Notes: a model not told the origin generated them from the letters alone. Shown: positions 43,378-54,500, numbered from the stretch's first letter. The stretch: 64,000 bases of DNA from Mucilaginibacter boryungensis (GCF_015221995.1 NZ_JADFFM010000001.1:2418001-2482000), one strand, 5' to 3'. Program-made: numbers and translations.

Positions 43378-43389
43378 ATTAGTTGATAA

Positions 43390-44229
43390 TTAGCGTTGCA
43401 AATTAAAGGCGATCATAGCTTTAACCGTATAGCCGTTTTGTGAAGCCAGATTACCCACATCGCGAATAGCCGCCGAAGTTAATACCGAACTGCGCGTTGC
43501 ATAAAACACCGGCCCGCCACATAATGAAAATGATAAACGGGAGCGTTCGGGCGCGATGTTGATGGAAGGGCCTATCAACAGCTTAGCGCCACCCTCTGCT
43601 TCGTCAGTTTCCCAAAAACCTTCCAGGTCCTGCCCTACCGCTTCTATACCGGCAAAAAACGATTTTGCTATACGATGCTGAAAACCAATACTGGTGATCA
43701 GATCGATACCATCACGCGATTTGGAGAACGCCTTCTCAAATTTCATGTTTCCGCCCAGCCGCCAATTGTTTGCGTCGAAAGCAGCGGTAACACGGCTGAA
43801 TATAGCTGCCGTGTTAGAAAAATCGCGATTGGCGCCCAAGCCCACACCAAACCGTGCGCCCAACGCCTGCCTGCCGCCAACAAAATCACGTATCACTTCG
43901 GCTTGCTGCGCGCTGGTAACGCCACCCGCATTGGCAAAACCAAGGTCGGCATTGGCATACAACGTAAGCCGGTTGCCTAAATACCCTTTAACAGATACTT
44001 GCTGATCGACACCATCGTATCCAAACGCTCCGCTGGCACGCTCGCCATAACTGCCTGTATAATTAATATTCCATTTGGGCTGGTTCTGCGTAAGCGTATT
44101 AACCGAGAACATAAAAGGTTGCACAGCCATGGTTGCTGCACCCGGTTTAATATCAGGCTTAGTTTGCGCAGTCGCCAATGTACTGGCAAGCATTGTAATA
44201 ATTGCGTTGATAAAAAGATGCTTTTTCAT
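43390..44229 (-). CDS. Predicted outer-membrane beta-barrel protein
   Basis: 279 residues with a signal peptide (about 1-21, ending ATAQ). The rest alternates polar and aromatic or hydrophobic residues in beta-hairpin fashion (LTLYANADLGFANAG; ALGARFGVGLGANRDF; RLGGNMKFEKAFSKS; KLLIGPSINIAPERSRLSFSLCGGPVFYATR), ending AMIAFNLQR. No family recognised. Probably co-transcribed with the phosphoesterase, which starts 12 bases downstream. Confidence 0.75.
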   Translation of the reverse strand: MKKHLFINAIITMLASTLATAQTKPDIKPGAATMAVQPFMFSVNTLTQNQPKWNINYTGSYGERASGAFGYDGVDQQVSVKGYLGNRLTLYANADLGFANAGGVTSAQQAEVIRDFVGGRQALGARFGVGLGANRDFSNTAAIFSRVTAAFDANNWRLGGNMKFEKAFSKSRDGIDLITSIGFQHRIAKSFFAGIEAVGQDLEGFWETDEAEGGAKLLIGPSINIAPERSRLSFSLCGGPVFYATRSSVLTSAAIRDVGNLASQNGYTVKAMIAFNLQR

Positions 44230-44377
44230 TAGTATTAGGTAGATTGTTTTTGGTAAATATGCAGTGCTAATATAAGAAGCTTGTTAATTAAACATTAACA
44301 AATTGAAACATATTTATAACATTAAATAAAATAAACAGCGACAAACGAAACCAAAAACAATTAAAGCCAAATTTAAA

Positions 44378-45142
44378 ATGACTTTTGATTTCACAAACAA
44401 AAACGTGCTGATAACCGGTGGGACGCGTGGTATTGGCCTGGCGGCATCAAAACTTTTTGCAGCATCAGGCGGTAATGTGATCATGACCTATCGGAGCGAC
44501 AGGACTTCGGCAGAAAGTGCTTTGAAAGAGTTAGGTAACGGCAACCATAGTATTTTTCAATTAGATGTTAGCAACGCTGCTGCTATTAAACATTTTTTTT
44601 CGGCCTATACTGCTAAATATAATAAGCTAGATATCCTGGTAAATAATGCAGGTGTTTATCTTGAGCATAAAATACTGGAAACAGATTATGAGGCCTGGCA
44701 ACACAATTGGGAGCAAACTATAGCAGCCAATTTAACCGGCCCGGCTAATATGTGTTATTTTGCCGCCCGGTTAATGAGGGAAGCAGGTACAGGCAAAATT
44801 ATTAATATATCGTCACGCGGGGCATTCCGTGGCGAACCTGAGCATCCTGCTTATGGCGCAAGCAAGGCAGGCTTAAATGCTATGAGCCAGTCGTTAGCGA
44901 TCGCCCTGGCGCCGCACAACATCAGTGTACATATTATAGCGCCGGGTTTTGTAGAAACCGAAATGGCTGCTGAGATACTAAATGGCCCAATCGGTCAATC
45001 TATTAAAAGTCAAAGCGGGTTTAACCGCGTAGCCAAACCCGAAGAAGTGGCCCGGCTGATAGCCGTATATGCCAGCGAGGGCCTTGAATTTACCAGTGGG
45101 GGTATTGTTGATATTAATGGCGCATCGTATTTGCGCAGTTAG
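44378..45142 (+). CDS. SDR-family oxidoreductase
   Basis: 254 residues, classical short-chain dehydrogenase. Cofactor loop NVLITGGTRGIGLAASKLF, structural NNAGVY, and the catalytic Ser-Tyr-Lys in INISSRGAFRGEPEHPAYGASKAGLN. YRSDR after beta-2 suggests NADPH preference. The C-terminal GLEFTSGGIVDINGASYLRS is typical of FabG-like members. Substrate unknown. A single gene between AT-rich upstream DNA and tRNA-Arg. Confidence 0.93.
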   Translation: MTFDFTNKNVLITGGTRGIGLAASKLFAASGGNVIMTYRSDRTSAESALKELGNGNHSIFQLDVSNAAAIKHFFSAYTAKYNKLDILVNNAGVYLEHKILETDYEAWQHNWEQTIAANLTGPANMCYFAARLMREAGTGKIINISSRGAFRGEPEHPAYGASKAGLNAMSQSLAIALAPHNISVHIIAPGFVETEMAAEILNGPIGQSIKSQSGFNRVAKPEEVARLIAVYASEGLEFTSGGIVDINGASYLRS

Positions 45143-45192
45143 TGAAAAATGGGCGGCAGGTTTGAATCAATTTTATATATTTGCCGGTAATT

Positions 45193-45264
45193 GCTCCCGT
45201 AGTTCAACGGATAGAATTATGGTTTCCGGTACCATCGATATGAGTTCGAATCTCGTCGGGAGCA
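45193..45264 (+). tRNA. tRNA-Arg (anticodon CCG)
   Basis: 72 bases plus a genomic CA. Acceptor GCTCCCG pairs with CGGGAGC. D-arm GTTC/GAAT, anticodon stem ATGGT/ACCAT with loop TTCCGGT (anticodon CCG, reading CGG), T-arm ATGAG/CTCGT with loop TTCGAAT, discriminator A. Confidence 0.95.
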
Positions 45265-45271
45265 CAAGTAC

Positions 45272-45306
45272 TTTTATAAGTATCTGAAATTCAGATACTT
45301 ATAAAA
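45272..45306 (+). terminator. Hairpin behind tRNA-Arg
   Basis: TTTTATAAGTATCTG and CAGATACTTATAAAA form a 15-bp perfect stem with a 5-base loop; AT-rich, probably the tRNA terminator. Confidence 0.75.
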
Positions 45307-45362
45307 TTTGTAAGTTTCGAAAGCAGCCCCATTTTGACAACAAGTTTCAGGACAATCTTGTT

Positions 45363-46790
45363 TTAATTAAGATGAACAGTAATATGCTGTGCGCCTGTAG
45401 CTGCAGCGCTTATTAGAAGTTCTTTCCGCTGTTTACCGTTTATCTCAAATGAGGAAATATGGCTGCCGCTACCTTTCACCGTAATATTGACAATGGCCTT
45501 TCTGTACGGTATACCTTTAATGGTTAAGTAGTGGATGTCCCCTGGTAAGTAAGGCGCGAATCGTAAGCCGTCAGGGTCGAATTTAGCGCCTAATAACCCA
45601 TTAAAAACCATGCGTAAATAAGCTGTAGCCGACCATGTCTGGTTTTTGAAGGATTGCCAGTGTATATCAGCGGGGGTTTTTCTCCGCTGCCAGCCACCAT
45701 CTGGGATACCCGAATCAGCATTATATATTTCCCTGAAATTATAATTCCCCTTGTCTTCATCCAGTGCAAGGTGTGTCAGGTTATTTAATTCCCTATCGAA
45801 CACTTCATAGTTCTTTATTTTTTGTGCTGCATCTGCGAAAAAGCCGTTCACCATTGGCCAAATTACCGTATTATGTCTGCCCGGTTTTTTAGAGTCGTAC
45901 CTGGCAAAAGACGGTGCAATGGAAGGGATACCATGCGTCGATGTGATGCTCTTGCTCATCAAAGCAGCAGCTTGCCTTTTATCGACTATGCCGAACAGAA
46001 TGGAGAAGGAAACGCCAAGGCCTTCCTGAGATTTATCGACTTTTCCTTCACCGTCAACGAGGTAATATAATTTGTGCTCCTGGTCATTATATAGATATTT
46101 CAATATTTGTGCTTTTAAATTCTGGGCCTTTTGTTCATACCAGTCTTTTTTGCCATCTTTCAGGATACCGCTCATAGCGGCCAGCGCCTGATAAGCGCCA
46201 TAGTAAATTGCATTGGTACTTAAACATTTGATGGTTTTCGAACGGGGATGATCCAACACAAAAGAGGATTGATTGTTACTATCATAAACGGATTCAGGAT
46301 AGCCGGCTATACCATCATTGAATACCGATGGCCCCATAAAAAGTCCATATTTTTCATCGAAAGTGATCTGCTCAAGATCTCTCATACTGTTTGCGGCGCA
46401 CCTATAGGCCGTTTTTAAGAAGACCCGATCACCGGTAACCTGGTAATGGTTGAAGGCTGCAACGGTCCAGATGATCTTATCCCAATACTGATGACCAATA
46501 GAATCTTTATTTATCGTAACACTCCAGAGAGAGTTTTCGGCAACCTTAGGCCTTAGTAAACTTACCCCGTTCCATGAATTAATGGCAATATCGCGGGTCC
46601 ATTCCCCACCGTAGTCCCCGCCCGCAGCCAGGATACCTCGCCTTACGTTAATATCAACGGTATTGACTGCCAATTTGAAAGCGTCAATAAGTGCTGCGTT
46701 ATCCGAGCTGATCTTTTGGCCGTTTGAGATCATCGGCCTCGCTATGATCAGGGTGGTTATGCCGATCAATAATATATTTCGTATGTTCAT
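45363..46790 (-). CDS. MGH1/GH63-like (alpha/alpha)6-barrel glycosidase
   Basis: 475 residues with a signal peptide (about 1-24, ending SNGQ). The body has repeated helical pairs and conserved aromatic-acid clusters typical of GH63/MGH1-like hydrolases: GGDYGGEWTRDIAINSWNG near 57-75, KYGLFMGPSVFNDGIAGYPE near 148, the Asn/Ala/Tyr-rich CLSTNAIYYGAYQALAAM, GRHNTVIWPMVNGFFADAA near 308, and DIHWQSFKNQTWSATAYLRMVFNGLLG near 380. A short C-terminal beta domain follows. Likely alpha-glucoside or alpha-mannoside hydrolysis. It starts 15 bases after the GH92 gene and is the last gene of the locus. Confidence 0.8.
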   Translation of the reverse strand: MNIRNILLIGITTLIIARPMISNGQKISSDNAALIDAFKLAVNTVDINVRRGILAAGGDYGGEWTRDIAINSWNGVSLLRPKVAENSLWSVTINKDSIGHQYWDKIIWTVAAFNHYQVTGDRVFLKTAYRCAANSMRDLEQITFDEKYGLFMGPSVFNDGIAGYPESVYDSNNQSSFVLDHPRSKTIKCLSTNAIYYGAYQALAAMSGILKDGKKDWYEQKAQNLKAQILKYLYNDQEHKLYYLVDGEGKVDKSQEGLGVSFSILFGIVDKRQAAALMSKSITSTHGIPSIAPSFARYDSKKPGRHNTVIWPMVNGFFADAAQKIKNYEVFDRELNNLTHLALDEDKGNYNFREIYNADSGIPDGGWQRRKTPADIHWQSFKNQTWSATAYLRMVFNGLLGAKFDPDGLRFAPYLPGDIHYLTIKGIPYRKAIVNITVKGSGSHISSFEINGKQRKELLISAAATGAQHITVHLN

Positions 46791-46805
46791 ATGTTATAGT
46801 TTTTA

Positions 46806-48893
46806 TTATTTATTTTCAAGTTGGCTGGTCCAGGTTTCAGGGAGCGCATCCATGACAGGGACCGGTGAGGCTGTGATTGTCAGTTTACCACCAGCGCTAA
46901 TTTCCTGGTGAGTGATATAGTTACGACGGAGAATCTTGCCGTTCAGTGTTGCTTTTTGTATGTATTTATAATTTGGTGCAGAATTTTCAACTTCGATCTC
47001 AAACGTTTTACCGTCCTGCAGATGAAGTTTTACTGTTTTCATTAATGGGACATTCAGGTAGTAGACCGGCCAGCCCGGACATGCCGGAGAAAAACCACAC
47101 GCGGCCAGCACATACCAGGCAGACATTGCGCCAGCATCATCGTCCATGGTACGGATATAGGCCTTGGGTTCGTTTTTGTAAACTCTGTCTACGAACGGAT
47201 CGATACCTTTACTGTTATCGTTGAAATAATACTGGATCACTGTATCCGCGGCGAAACGATGCATCAGTTCCTGGGATTTCCAGGGCTGACCAGCCGCGTT
47301 GAACATCAGTGGTGCCTGTAAGTCGGGCTCGTTCGCGTGGTTATAAAGGTCGTCGCCAAAGAACTGGTCAAGCTGAGCCGTGAAAGCAGGCATGTCGCCC
47401 GTCAAACCGATCAATCCCCTCACGTCGAACGGAACGAACCAGCGGTATTGCCAGATCGTCCCTTGATAAAGGTCCCTGGCCGGTATTCTGTCTACGTCGT
47501 TCGCCTTCATGTTCTTGAAATCCTTTTCCCAGTACTTTTTGTATTCAAGAGCCTTTAGCCTGTACTTTTCACTGAGATCATCTTTTTTAATGATCGTTAA
47601 GATTTCTGAAAGCGCCCAGGTATCATAGCTCGACTCCAAAGCTTTATCGGGCTTGGAAAAGTCAAGGTGATCGACCTCCCTGATCAGCGAGTCAATGATT
47701 TTATCGAACTTGACAGGATAACCTTTTCTATAAGCATCCAGTAAAACAACAATGGTATGTTCTGTCCTCACCGTATTCGTCGGTTCGGTTTGGGTAGCAT
47801 AATCCTGTTTCCCAGAAATGTAGAGACTGGCTAAAGAGCTGACCATTCCGCTATACTTTTCGGGCCAGGCCACCGACAACAGTGGCAGCTGTGTCCGGTA
47901 GTTATCCCACACGGCCCAGCCATTATACCTTACTTCGGTGCTTTTATCCACCTTGCCATCTGTGCCGCGGAAAACACCGTCACTTTCAGAGATCTGATAA
48001 GGAGATTGCAGCGTCCGGTAGAGCAAGGAATAAAAAAGCCGTGTACGGTCCGGGGCTCCGGTTACCGTGAACCGGCCCAGCATCGTATTCCAGGCATCAC
48101 GCGTGTCTTTCCTGAGCTGATCGAATGTCCCACGGAATATGGACGACCGGGCATACCCCGTATTCACTGATGACATGCCCACCCGGATCTCGGCAGGAGC
48201 GGACGCGGCTGTAAAAGTACCCACCAACTTATGTTTAGGTTTGTCTTTCCACTGGATAAGCTGACTGAACTCAATGTAGTAGTATATTTTATAGGTACCG
48301 ACGCTGCAGGTTGTGCGGGCCTCGACCCAGCCGCTAAGCGTATTTCCGGTGGTCACATGTTCTTCAGCGACAAATTTATTGGCAAGGGTGTGGGCAAGGT
48401 CGATGTAATAACCACTGTTGCCTGCAGGGAAAGTATAACGGTGCATCCCTGTTTTCTGACCCGCGGTCATCTCGGCAATGACCTTATTAGTGAACGAGAC
48501 CTTATAGTAACCCGGTGAGCCGGATTGAGCGATCTTGATCAGGTCCTTATCCACATCCTCACCAACAAATGGTTTGATCAGGATATTCCCGCCGCTGCCA
48601 CGGCAGCCTACGCCTTCCATTCGGTTATGGGTGAACCCCAAGAAGCGTTTAGCTTCATATTCATAACCCGTATGCGTGTTCGGATACGTTTGCGGACCGA
48701 TACTCAGCATACTTAAAGGATAGGATGCCGCTGGTGACATCTGACCATGGTCGCCTGACGTTCCTAAAAAAACGTTAACATTAGCTGAGAGGTCAGGTGT
48801 GGGGTTTCCCTTTGTGCCTGTTGCATGCTGGGCATCGGCCAGATTAAGGCTTAAGGTGAAGATAATGGACAAATAATAGTGGTTTGTTTTCAT
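46806..48893 (-). CDS. GH92 family alpha-mannosidase
   Basis: 695 residues, signal peptide about 1-21 (LSLNLADAQ). The N-terminal beta-sandwich carries FLGTSGDHGQMSPAASYP and GFTHNRMEGVGCRGSGGNILIKP (about 42-107); the helical barrel has NEPDLQAPLMFNAAGQPWKSQ (from 521) and RTMDDDAGAMSAWYVLAACGF (from 581), the GH92 calcium and catalytic-base region. Family members are exo-acting, calcium-dependent alpha-mannosidases; some act on mannosyl-phospho-mannose. The usual bulky residues next to NEP (often NEPSHH) read NEPDLQ here, so linkage specificity is uncertain. Periplasmic. Confidence 0.93.
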   Translation of the reverse strand: MKTNHYYLSIIFTLSLNLADAQHATGTKGNPTPDLSANVNVFLGTSGDHGQMSPAASYPLSMLSIGPQTYPNTHTGYEYEAKRFLGFTHNRMEGVGCRGSGGNILIKPFVGEDVDKDLIKIAQSGSPGYYKVSFTNKVIAEMTAGQKTGMHRYTFPAGNSGYYIDLAHTLANKFVAEEHVTTGNTLSGWVEARTTCSVGTYKIYYYIEFSQLIQWKDKPKHKLVGTFTAASAPAEIRVGMSSVNTGYARSSIFRGTFDQLRKDTRDAWNTMLGRFTVTGAPDRTRLFYSLLYRTLQSPYQISESDGVFRGTDGKVDKSTEVRYNGWAVWDNYRTQLPLLSVAWPEKYSGMVSSLASLYISGKQDYATQTEPTNTVRTEHTIVVLLDAYRKGYPVKFDKIIDSLIREVDHLDFSKPDKALESSYDTWALSEILTIIKKDDLSEKYRLKALEYKKYWEKDFKNMKANDVDRIPARDLYQGTIWQYRWFVPFDVRGLIGLTGDMPAFTAQLDQFFGDDLYNHANEPDLQAPLMFNAAGQPWKSQELMHRFAADTVIQYYFNDNSKGIDPFVDRVYKNEPKAYIRTMDDDAGAMSAWYVLAACGFSPACPGWPVYYLNVPLMKTVKLHLQDGKTFEIEVENSAPNYKYIQKATLNGKILRRNYITHQEISAGGKLTITASPVPVMDALPETWTSQLENK

Positions 48894-49028
48894 ATATTGA
48901 TTGGTTATTTTCTATCCTTTGCCGCTTGCGCTGGTTCTGCCAGTAATATTTCCGTTCCGCTGGGCACGGTCGTAATAGATGTTATTGTACAATGCTTTCT
49001 GAGATCAATTGGTTATTAGATCACCGGA

Positions 49029-49715
49029 TCAAAGCAGCTTTTCAAGAACTGGCTGGATAATTCCTTCCATCACTGTGTAACCAGCTTTGTTGGGATGTAC
49101 ACCATCTTCCGTATAACCGGCCTTCATGCCTTTTTCCTCATTGACCATCGCTTGATAATAATCCACATACGCGAAACGATGTTCTTGTGCATAGGCCTTG
49201 ATCCAGGCATTTAGCTTGATAATAGGCTCAGCGGGTTCGAGATCAGGTTTCCAGGGAAATTTATTGGCAGGCAATACAGAACATAAAACAACTTTGATGT
49301 GATTGGCCTTGGCGAGTTCACACATGGAGCTGATATTATCTGCTATCATTTCCAATGTGGACGGCCCTTTATTACCGGCAATGTCATTTGTACCGCAAAG
49401 GAGTACTACTGCTTTTGGCTTTAAATTGATCACATCCTGCCTGAACCTGATCAACATTTGCGGCGAAACCTGGCCACTGATACCCCGGCCTGCATAGTGG
49501 TGGCCCGAAAAGAAATCAGGGGAAGACTTTAACCAAAAGTCGGTAATGGAATCACCCATGTAAACCACGTTGATCGTGGAATCCTTAACCTGCTCGTTAG
49601 CAGTTTGATATCGTTTCAGGTTAGGCCAGTCCTGGGCCTTCACAGAAAGGCCAGTCAATAAACCGGCCATAAGTACAAAAACAGTTAATTTATATCCAAA
49701 GAAATTGTATTTCAT
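49029..49715 (-). CDS. SGNH/GDSL-family hydrolase
   Basis: 228 residues from the ATG at 49713-49715. The frame upstream to 49772 adds 19 residues before a proper signal peptide, so the inner start is preferred. Signal peptide about 1-27 (LMAGLLTGLSVKAQ). Blocks: VVYMGDSITDFW (catalytic Ser), GRGISGQ (Gly), LLCGTNDIAG (Asn), and YTEDGVHPNKAGY (Asp and His). Likely a carbohydrate esterase removing acyl groups from the glycan handled by this locus. Lies between susD and GH92. Confidence 0.92.
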   Translation of the reverse strand: MKYNFFGYKLTVFVLMAGLLTGLSVKAQDWPNLKRYQTANEQVKDSTINVVYMGDSITDFWLKSSPDFFSGHHYAGRGISGQVSPQMLIRFRQDVINLKPKAVVLLCGTNDIAGNKGPSTLEMIADNISSMCELAKANHIKVVLCSVLPANKFPWKPDLEPAEPIIKLNAWIKAYAQEHRFAYVDYYQAMVNEEKGMKAGYTEDGVHPNKAGYTVMEGIIQPVLEKLL

Positions 49716-49778
49716 AGGATTTGTAGATCTTTTTATAAAGTGGCCGGTTTTGGGCCGGCCACTTAAATTCACATTTAA

Positions 49779-51572
49779 TTACCAGCCCGGGTTTTGACCA
49801 AGCTTAGGATTGACCTGCAGGTCGGCCTGCGGGATCGGATATAGATAATACTTATCATCCCATACGCGCGGCACGGTAGTGAGCCAGGTAAGTTCGCCGA
49901 AGGTGTCATTTGCTAAGCGTTGAGCGTTTGGCGCCCCGCTGACGGTTGCGGCTACGTTTACGTATGTTACGCCGGAAATGGTTGTAGCGGGTTTTACCTG
50001 ATAGAACAAGACATCCTGTACACCATCCTCATTCAGATCCATCGGGGTGTTCAGCGCTGGTACATAAAACCCATTCCATATCTGTTCCATTAACTTCCCG
50101 CGTTTCCATCTTGCCAGATCAGAGAACCTGAACCCTTCCATGGCCAGTTCTATGCCTCTTTCACGGCGTACTTCGAGAATGACCGGATCGCTGATGCCCG
50201 GGAAATAGTTGGCCTGCAAATAAGGGTCGGCTACAGTCGGCTTCACTGTGGTAGTCGCGCCGGTAATACCGGCTCTCCTCCGCAAAGCACCGATGGTAGA
50301 ATTCCAGTCCGCATCAGTCAGGGTACCTAGCTCAGCTTTTGCTTCGGCGTAGTTCAGCAATACTTCTGCGTAACGCATTAAAACCAACGAGTTTGTATTA
50401 CGGGCGCCGCCGTCCATCGAGGCGTCATCGATCGTAAATTTGATCGGCATATAACCGGTATAAGTATAAGAGAACACTGGTGGTGCAGGCTGCTGTACCC
50501 CACCATTCACGCGGGTCAGATTACCCATTCGGATGGTTTGTTGTAAACGCATATCCCGGTTTTTAACTTCCTGAGGGAAGGTCATGGTCTGGTACCCGGC
50601 CTTGTTGGTAAACGGCGTGCCATCGATATTTAAATAAGTGTTGATGAATGTACGGATAAAGCTCAACCTGGCTCCGTAGGTGCCGCTGGTATAATACCAG
50701 TTCGCATCGTTAAGGATAGATAATGCCGGATCTACGATATCTGCTAAAATTGTTTCAGACGGTACCACTGCCTGATTATTGAAAAGATTCCGGTATGCTT
50801 TATCAGTTCCCCCGGCCGTATTTAAACTGAAGCCGCCACTGGTCATCACCTGTTGAGCTGCAGTAGCAGCTGCGGTTAATAAAGTATTAGCCGAGCTTTG
50901 CTGGTTCAATTCCGTATGGTATTTCCTATAAGTACCCTCAAATAAACCAACACGGGATTTGAAAGCCAGCGCAGTGTTCTTGGTGATCAGGCTGCGAGTG
51001 TTATCACTAGTGGTGATATGTGCCGCGGCATAATCCAGATCGGCCATTACAGAATCAATAACCAGGGTTCTTGAATCGCGGGCGGCATACAAACCTGGAT
51101 CATCCACATCAAATGGTTTATTGATCCAGGGCACATCGCCAAAACGTTTTATTTTCTCGAAATAAAACCACCCCCTGAAAAAACGCGCGATTCCAATATA
51201 GTTTTCGCGAACGGCCTTTGGTACTGCCGGATCATTGCAATTCACTATAAAATAGTTGATGTTGCGCAGATCGCCCCATGACCAGCCTGAACTGTTTTGA
51301 GGCCCATAGGCGCCTGCCCTGATAAAATCGGGCACCGCAGTACGGGCAAAATAGTCGCACATCTCATCGCCGCGGATGACGGCGCTTGTGGTCGGTAAAA
51401 TATTATAAAAAGAGGTGGTGTACAGCTCAAGTCCGGCCTGGCTACCGAAAACGGCTGCCTTATTTGCGGTAGCCTGTGGCTGTTGATCCAATTTTTTGCA
51501 ACCCATGCCAATACTGCTGATCAGCAATATTAACAGAACCGGCTTGATTGTATTTTTATAGTTTGTCGTCAT
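49779..51572 (-). CDS. SusD/RagB-family nutrient-binding lipoprotein
   Basis: 597 residues. Lipoprotein signal ends LLISSIGMGCKKLD with lipid-carrying Cys25. The SusD-like helical repeats follow (IARFFRGWFYFEKIKRFGDVPWINKPF; ITKNTALAFKSRVGLFEGTYRKYH), and the RagB C-terminal block has RYAEVLLNYAEAKAELG and RRERGIELAMEGFRFSDLARWKRG. It sits on the outer face of the outer membrane as the lid of the SusC transporter encoded 19 bases upstream. Confidence 0.96.
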   Translation of the reverse strand: MTTNYKNTIKPVLLILLISSIGMGCKKLDQQPQATANKAAVFGSQAGLELYTTSFYNILPTTSAVIRGDEMCDYFARTAVPDFIRAGAYGPQNSSGWSWGDLRNINYFIVNCNDPAVPKAVRENYIGIARFFRGWFYFEKIKRFGDVPWINKPFDVDDPGLYAARDSRTLVIDSVMADLDYAAAHITTSDNTRSLITKNTALAFKSRVGLFEGTYRKYHTELNQQSSANTLLTAAATAAQQVMTSGGFSLNTAGGTDKAYRNLFNNQAVVPSETILADIVDPALSILNDANWYYTSGTYGARLSFIRTFINTYLNIDGTPFTNKAGYQTMTFPQEVKNRDMRLQQTIRMGNLTRVNGGVQQPAPPVFSYTYTGYMPIKFTIDDASMDGGARNTNSLVLMRYAEVLLNYAEAKAELGTLTDADWNSTIGALRRRAGITGATTTVKPTVADPYLQANYFPGISDPVILEVRRERGIELAMEGFRFSDLARWKRGKLMEQIWNGFYVPALNTPMDLNEDGVQDVLFYQVKPATTISGVTYVNVAATVSGAPNAQRLANDTFGELTWLTTVPRVWDDKYYLYPIPQADLQVNPKLGQNPGW

Positions 51573-51591
51573 ATCGATTCTTTTTTAATTG

Positions 51592-54500
51592 TTAAAATGT
51601 TGCAGTTAACCCTAAGGAGATAGTCTTCAATATCGGGTAGTTATTGCCGTTACCGACGGTTCCGTCGGTTAAGATCCGGTCTGAGCCATCAATGCTTTCG
51701 GGATCAAAGTCCTTAGTGTATTTAAACATCGGTGACCAGGTCAGCAGGTTCTCACCCGACACGAAAATCCGGGTATCTTTCAAGCCGATCCTTCGGATTA
51801 GGCTTATTGGAAGATGATAGCCGAACTGAATATTTTTCAACCGGATATAAGCGGCATTCAACAAATACTTGGTTTGATTATTAGACAATTCATTGGTTCC
51901 CGCGGCTTTATAACCTGCAAATCGGGGGAAATAAGCATCCGGATTATCTGGTGACCACATCTTGTCCAGGGTATTAACAACCCCTTTGAAATAAGGCGAG
52001 GCGTACTGGCCCCAGAAATACCCGGATGTAGGACCAGGATACCAATCCCGTTTACCTACCCCCTGGATAAATGCGCCTACAAAAAAGTTTTTCCAGTCAG
52101 CATTCAAGCTAAAGCCAAACAAGTAATGCGCCAGCGAGTTACCGATGATCTTACGGTCCCCTGGATTACTTACCGTATTGGTACCAGCATCGATTACGCC
52201 GTTGCCATCCAGATCGGTATATTTGATGTCGCCTGGAGCAATCGCGCCGGTATTGGAAGCTTTAACCAGGATCTGCTTGGGTGAATTGGCAATATCCTGT
52301 GCGTCTTTAAAATAGCCATTGTTTACATAACCCCACATTTCGCCCAGCTTCATACCAACGTAATAATCAGAAAGCAGACCGTTAGGGTTATTGTACTTGG
52401 TGATCACCGCATTAAAGTCGGAAACCGTTGCTCTGAAACTATAGGTAACAGGAGAACCAGACAGGTTAAAGCGATCATGCCAAGAAGCTGATATCTCCCA
52501 GCCGGTAGTTTTCAGATCTGCGTAATTGCCTTTGGGTGAACCGGTACCAAAAACCGCGGGAAGCGTTAAACCAACGGTAAACATGTTGATGGTTTTACGC
52601 GTATAGGCATCACCGGTGATCGAAAGTTTTCCGTTAAACAAACCAAGGTCCACACCCAGGTTTTGTGTTTGCGAGGTTTCCCAGGTCAAACCCGTAGGTA
52701 GTACCCCTGGCGCAGAGGTAGCCTGCGGACGAACACCGTTCAATATCCGCCCGGACTGGCTGATGTTGAATTGCTCCTGGAAGGCATAAGAGCCTATACT
52801 GCCATTACCCAGGGAGCCATAGGAACCACGGAACTTAAGATCGGAAATAATTTTTGGAGAGATATTCCAGAAAGGTTCACTGGAAACACGCCACCCGGCA
52901 GACACAGATGGGAAAAAGGCATAGCGCTGGTTAGATGGAAATTTGGAAGAGCCATCATAACGGCCATTTGCTTCTACCAGGTACCGGCCTTTATAATCGT
53001 AATTCAATCGATAAAAGCCACCTATGACATTCCATCTGTCCCAGCCACCGGCAGTAATGATCGATTGCCCCAAAGCCAGGTTGATATTATTCGCATCCGG
53101 GTAGGCCAGACCATTTCTTTGAACACCGGTATACTGGGCGGTCGATTGCTCGTAATTGAAGCCGGCAAGGACTTTAACGTGGTGTGAGCCTGTCCATTTC
53201 GGTTCATACTCACTATAAATATTCGACACAAGGTATTGTGTAGGCCGGATTTGTATATTCAGGTCGTTCGTTGTCGTTCCGAGATATTCTGTAACGCCTT
53301 GAAAACGGCTATAAGGAACCGGCACCCTTTTGGTGGTTTGGGTATTATTGGTATTCTGAAATGTGAAATCCCCTTCTATCCTTAGTTGATCTTGAATGAA
53401 TCGGGCGTCAAATCCGGTGGTGTTACGAAATACAATGTTGTTGTAGTCTATGCCGTTTTTCCCATAGGCAAAATCGCCGACCGTATATGCTCCAGACCAG
53501 GTCAGCGTGCCATCAGGATTATAAAGCGGCGCCATCGTATGCCCCTCTGCTTCCAGGTTAACCCAAATGCCACCGCCCTCACCAACATTAAGCGGATTAT
53601 GATATTTCATTTGGGAATAATCTGCGTTATTATATATCTTCAACCAGGGAGCGACCTGAAATGAGCCTTTTGCCCGGAAGTTGTCGATCGAATAGTCGTC
53701 CGAATTATACCTGAATAAGCCGCCCTGATTGTAAACCCGACCGGTTAACAGGAAATCTGCCTTTCCGTTATTGCCTGATATAGACAAATTGTGATCGCTG
53801 GCAACATTGTGGTCCTTATAAAGCAGCTTCAACCAGTCGGTGTTATCATAATAAACATATTCACCTGTACTCAACACATCTACTTTAGGTAAGCTGGGGT
53901 CCGCATCCCTTTTTTGCAGTTCTGCCAGATAAGCAGCAGAAAACTTGATCGTTTTATTAATATTTTGAGGCGTTACCGAATTACCATACCAGGCCGTATA
54001 AGCATCATTGAACATTTTGGCAAATTGATAACCATTATTAACCAGTTTTGGAATGGTTGTAGGACTTTTAATAGATTGGTCAAAAGAATAGGTCACACTT
54101 ATCTTGTCTTTTGTCGGGCTTTTGGTGGTGATCAGCACAACTCCAAACGCTGCCCTGGCACCGTAAATGGCGGAGGAGGCAGCATCTTTCAGTATGGATA
54201 CACTTTCCACATCATTTGGATTAATGCGGCTTGGGTCACCCTCGACACCGTCAATTAAAACCAGTGAATTTCCGCCTTGGCCAATGGATGTGGTTCCCCT
54301 GATGTTGAAAGTAGGGGCCTGAATGGGTTTGCCATCTTTGGGCACCAGGTTCAGGCCCGGTAACAGACCTTGCATCACCTGGTTTAGATTGGAGGCTGAC
54401 CTGTTTTCGAACGATTTTGCAGTGATCTGATCAACTGCACCGGTAAGGTTGACTTTCTTTTGAGTTCCATAACCTACAACGACGATGTCAGAAAGGTCGG

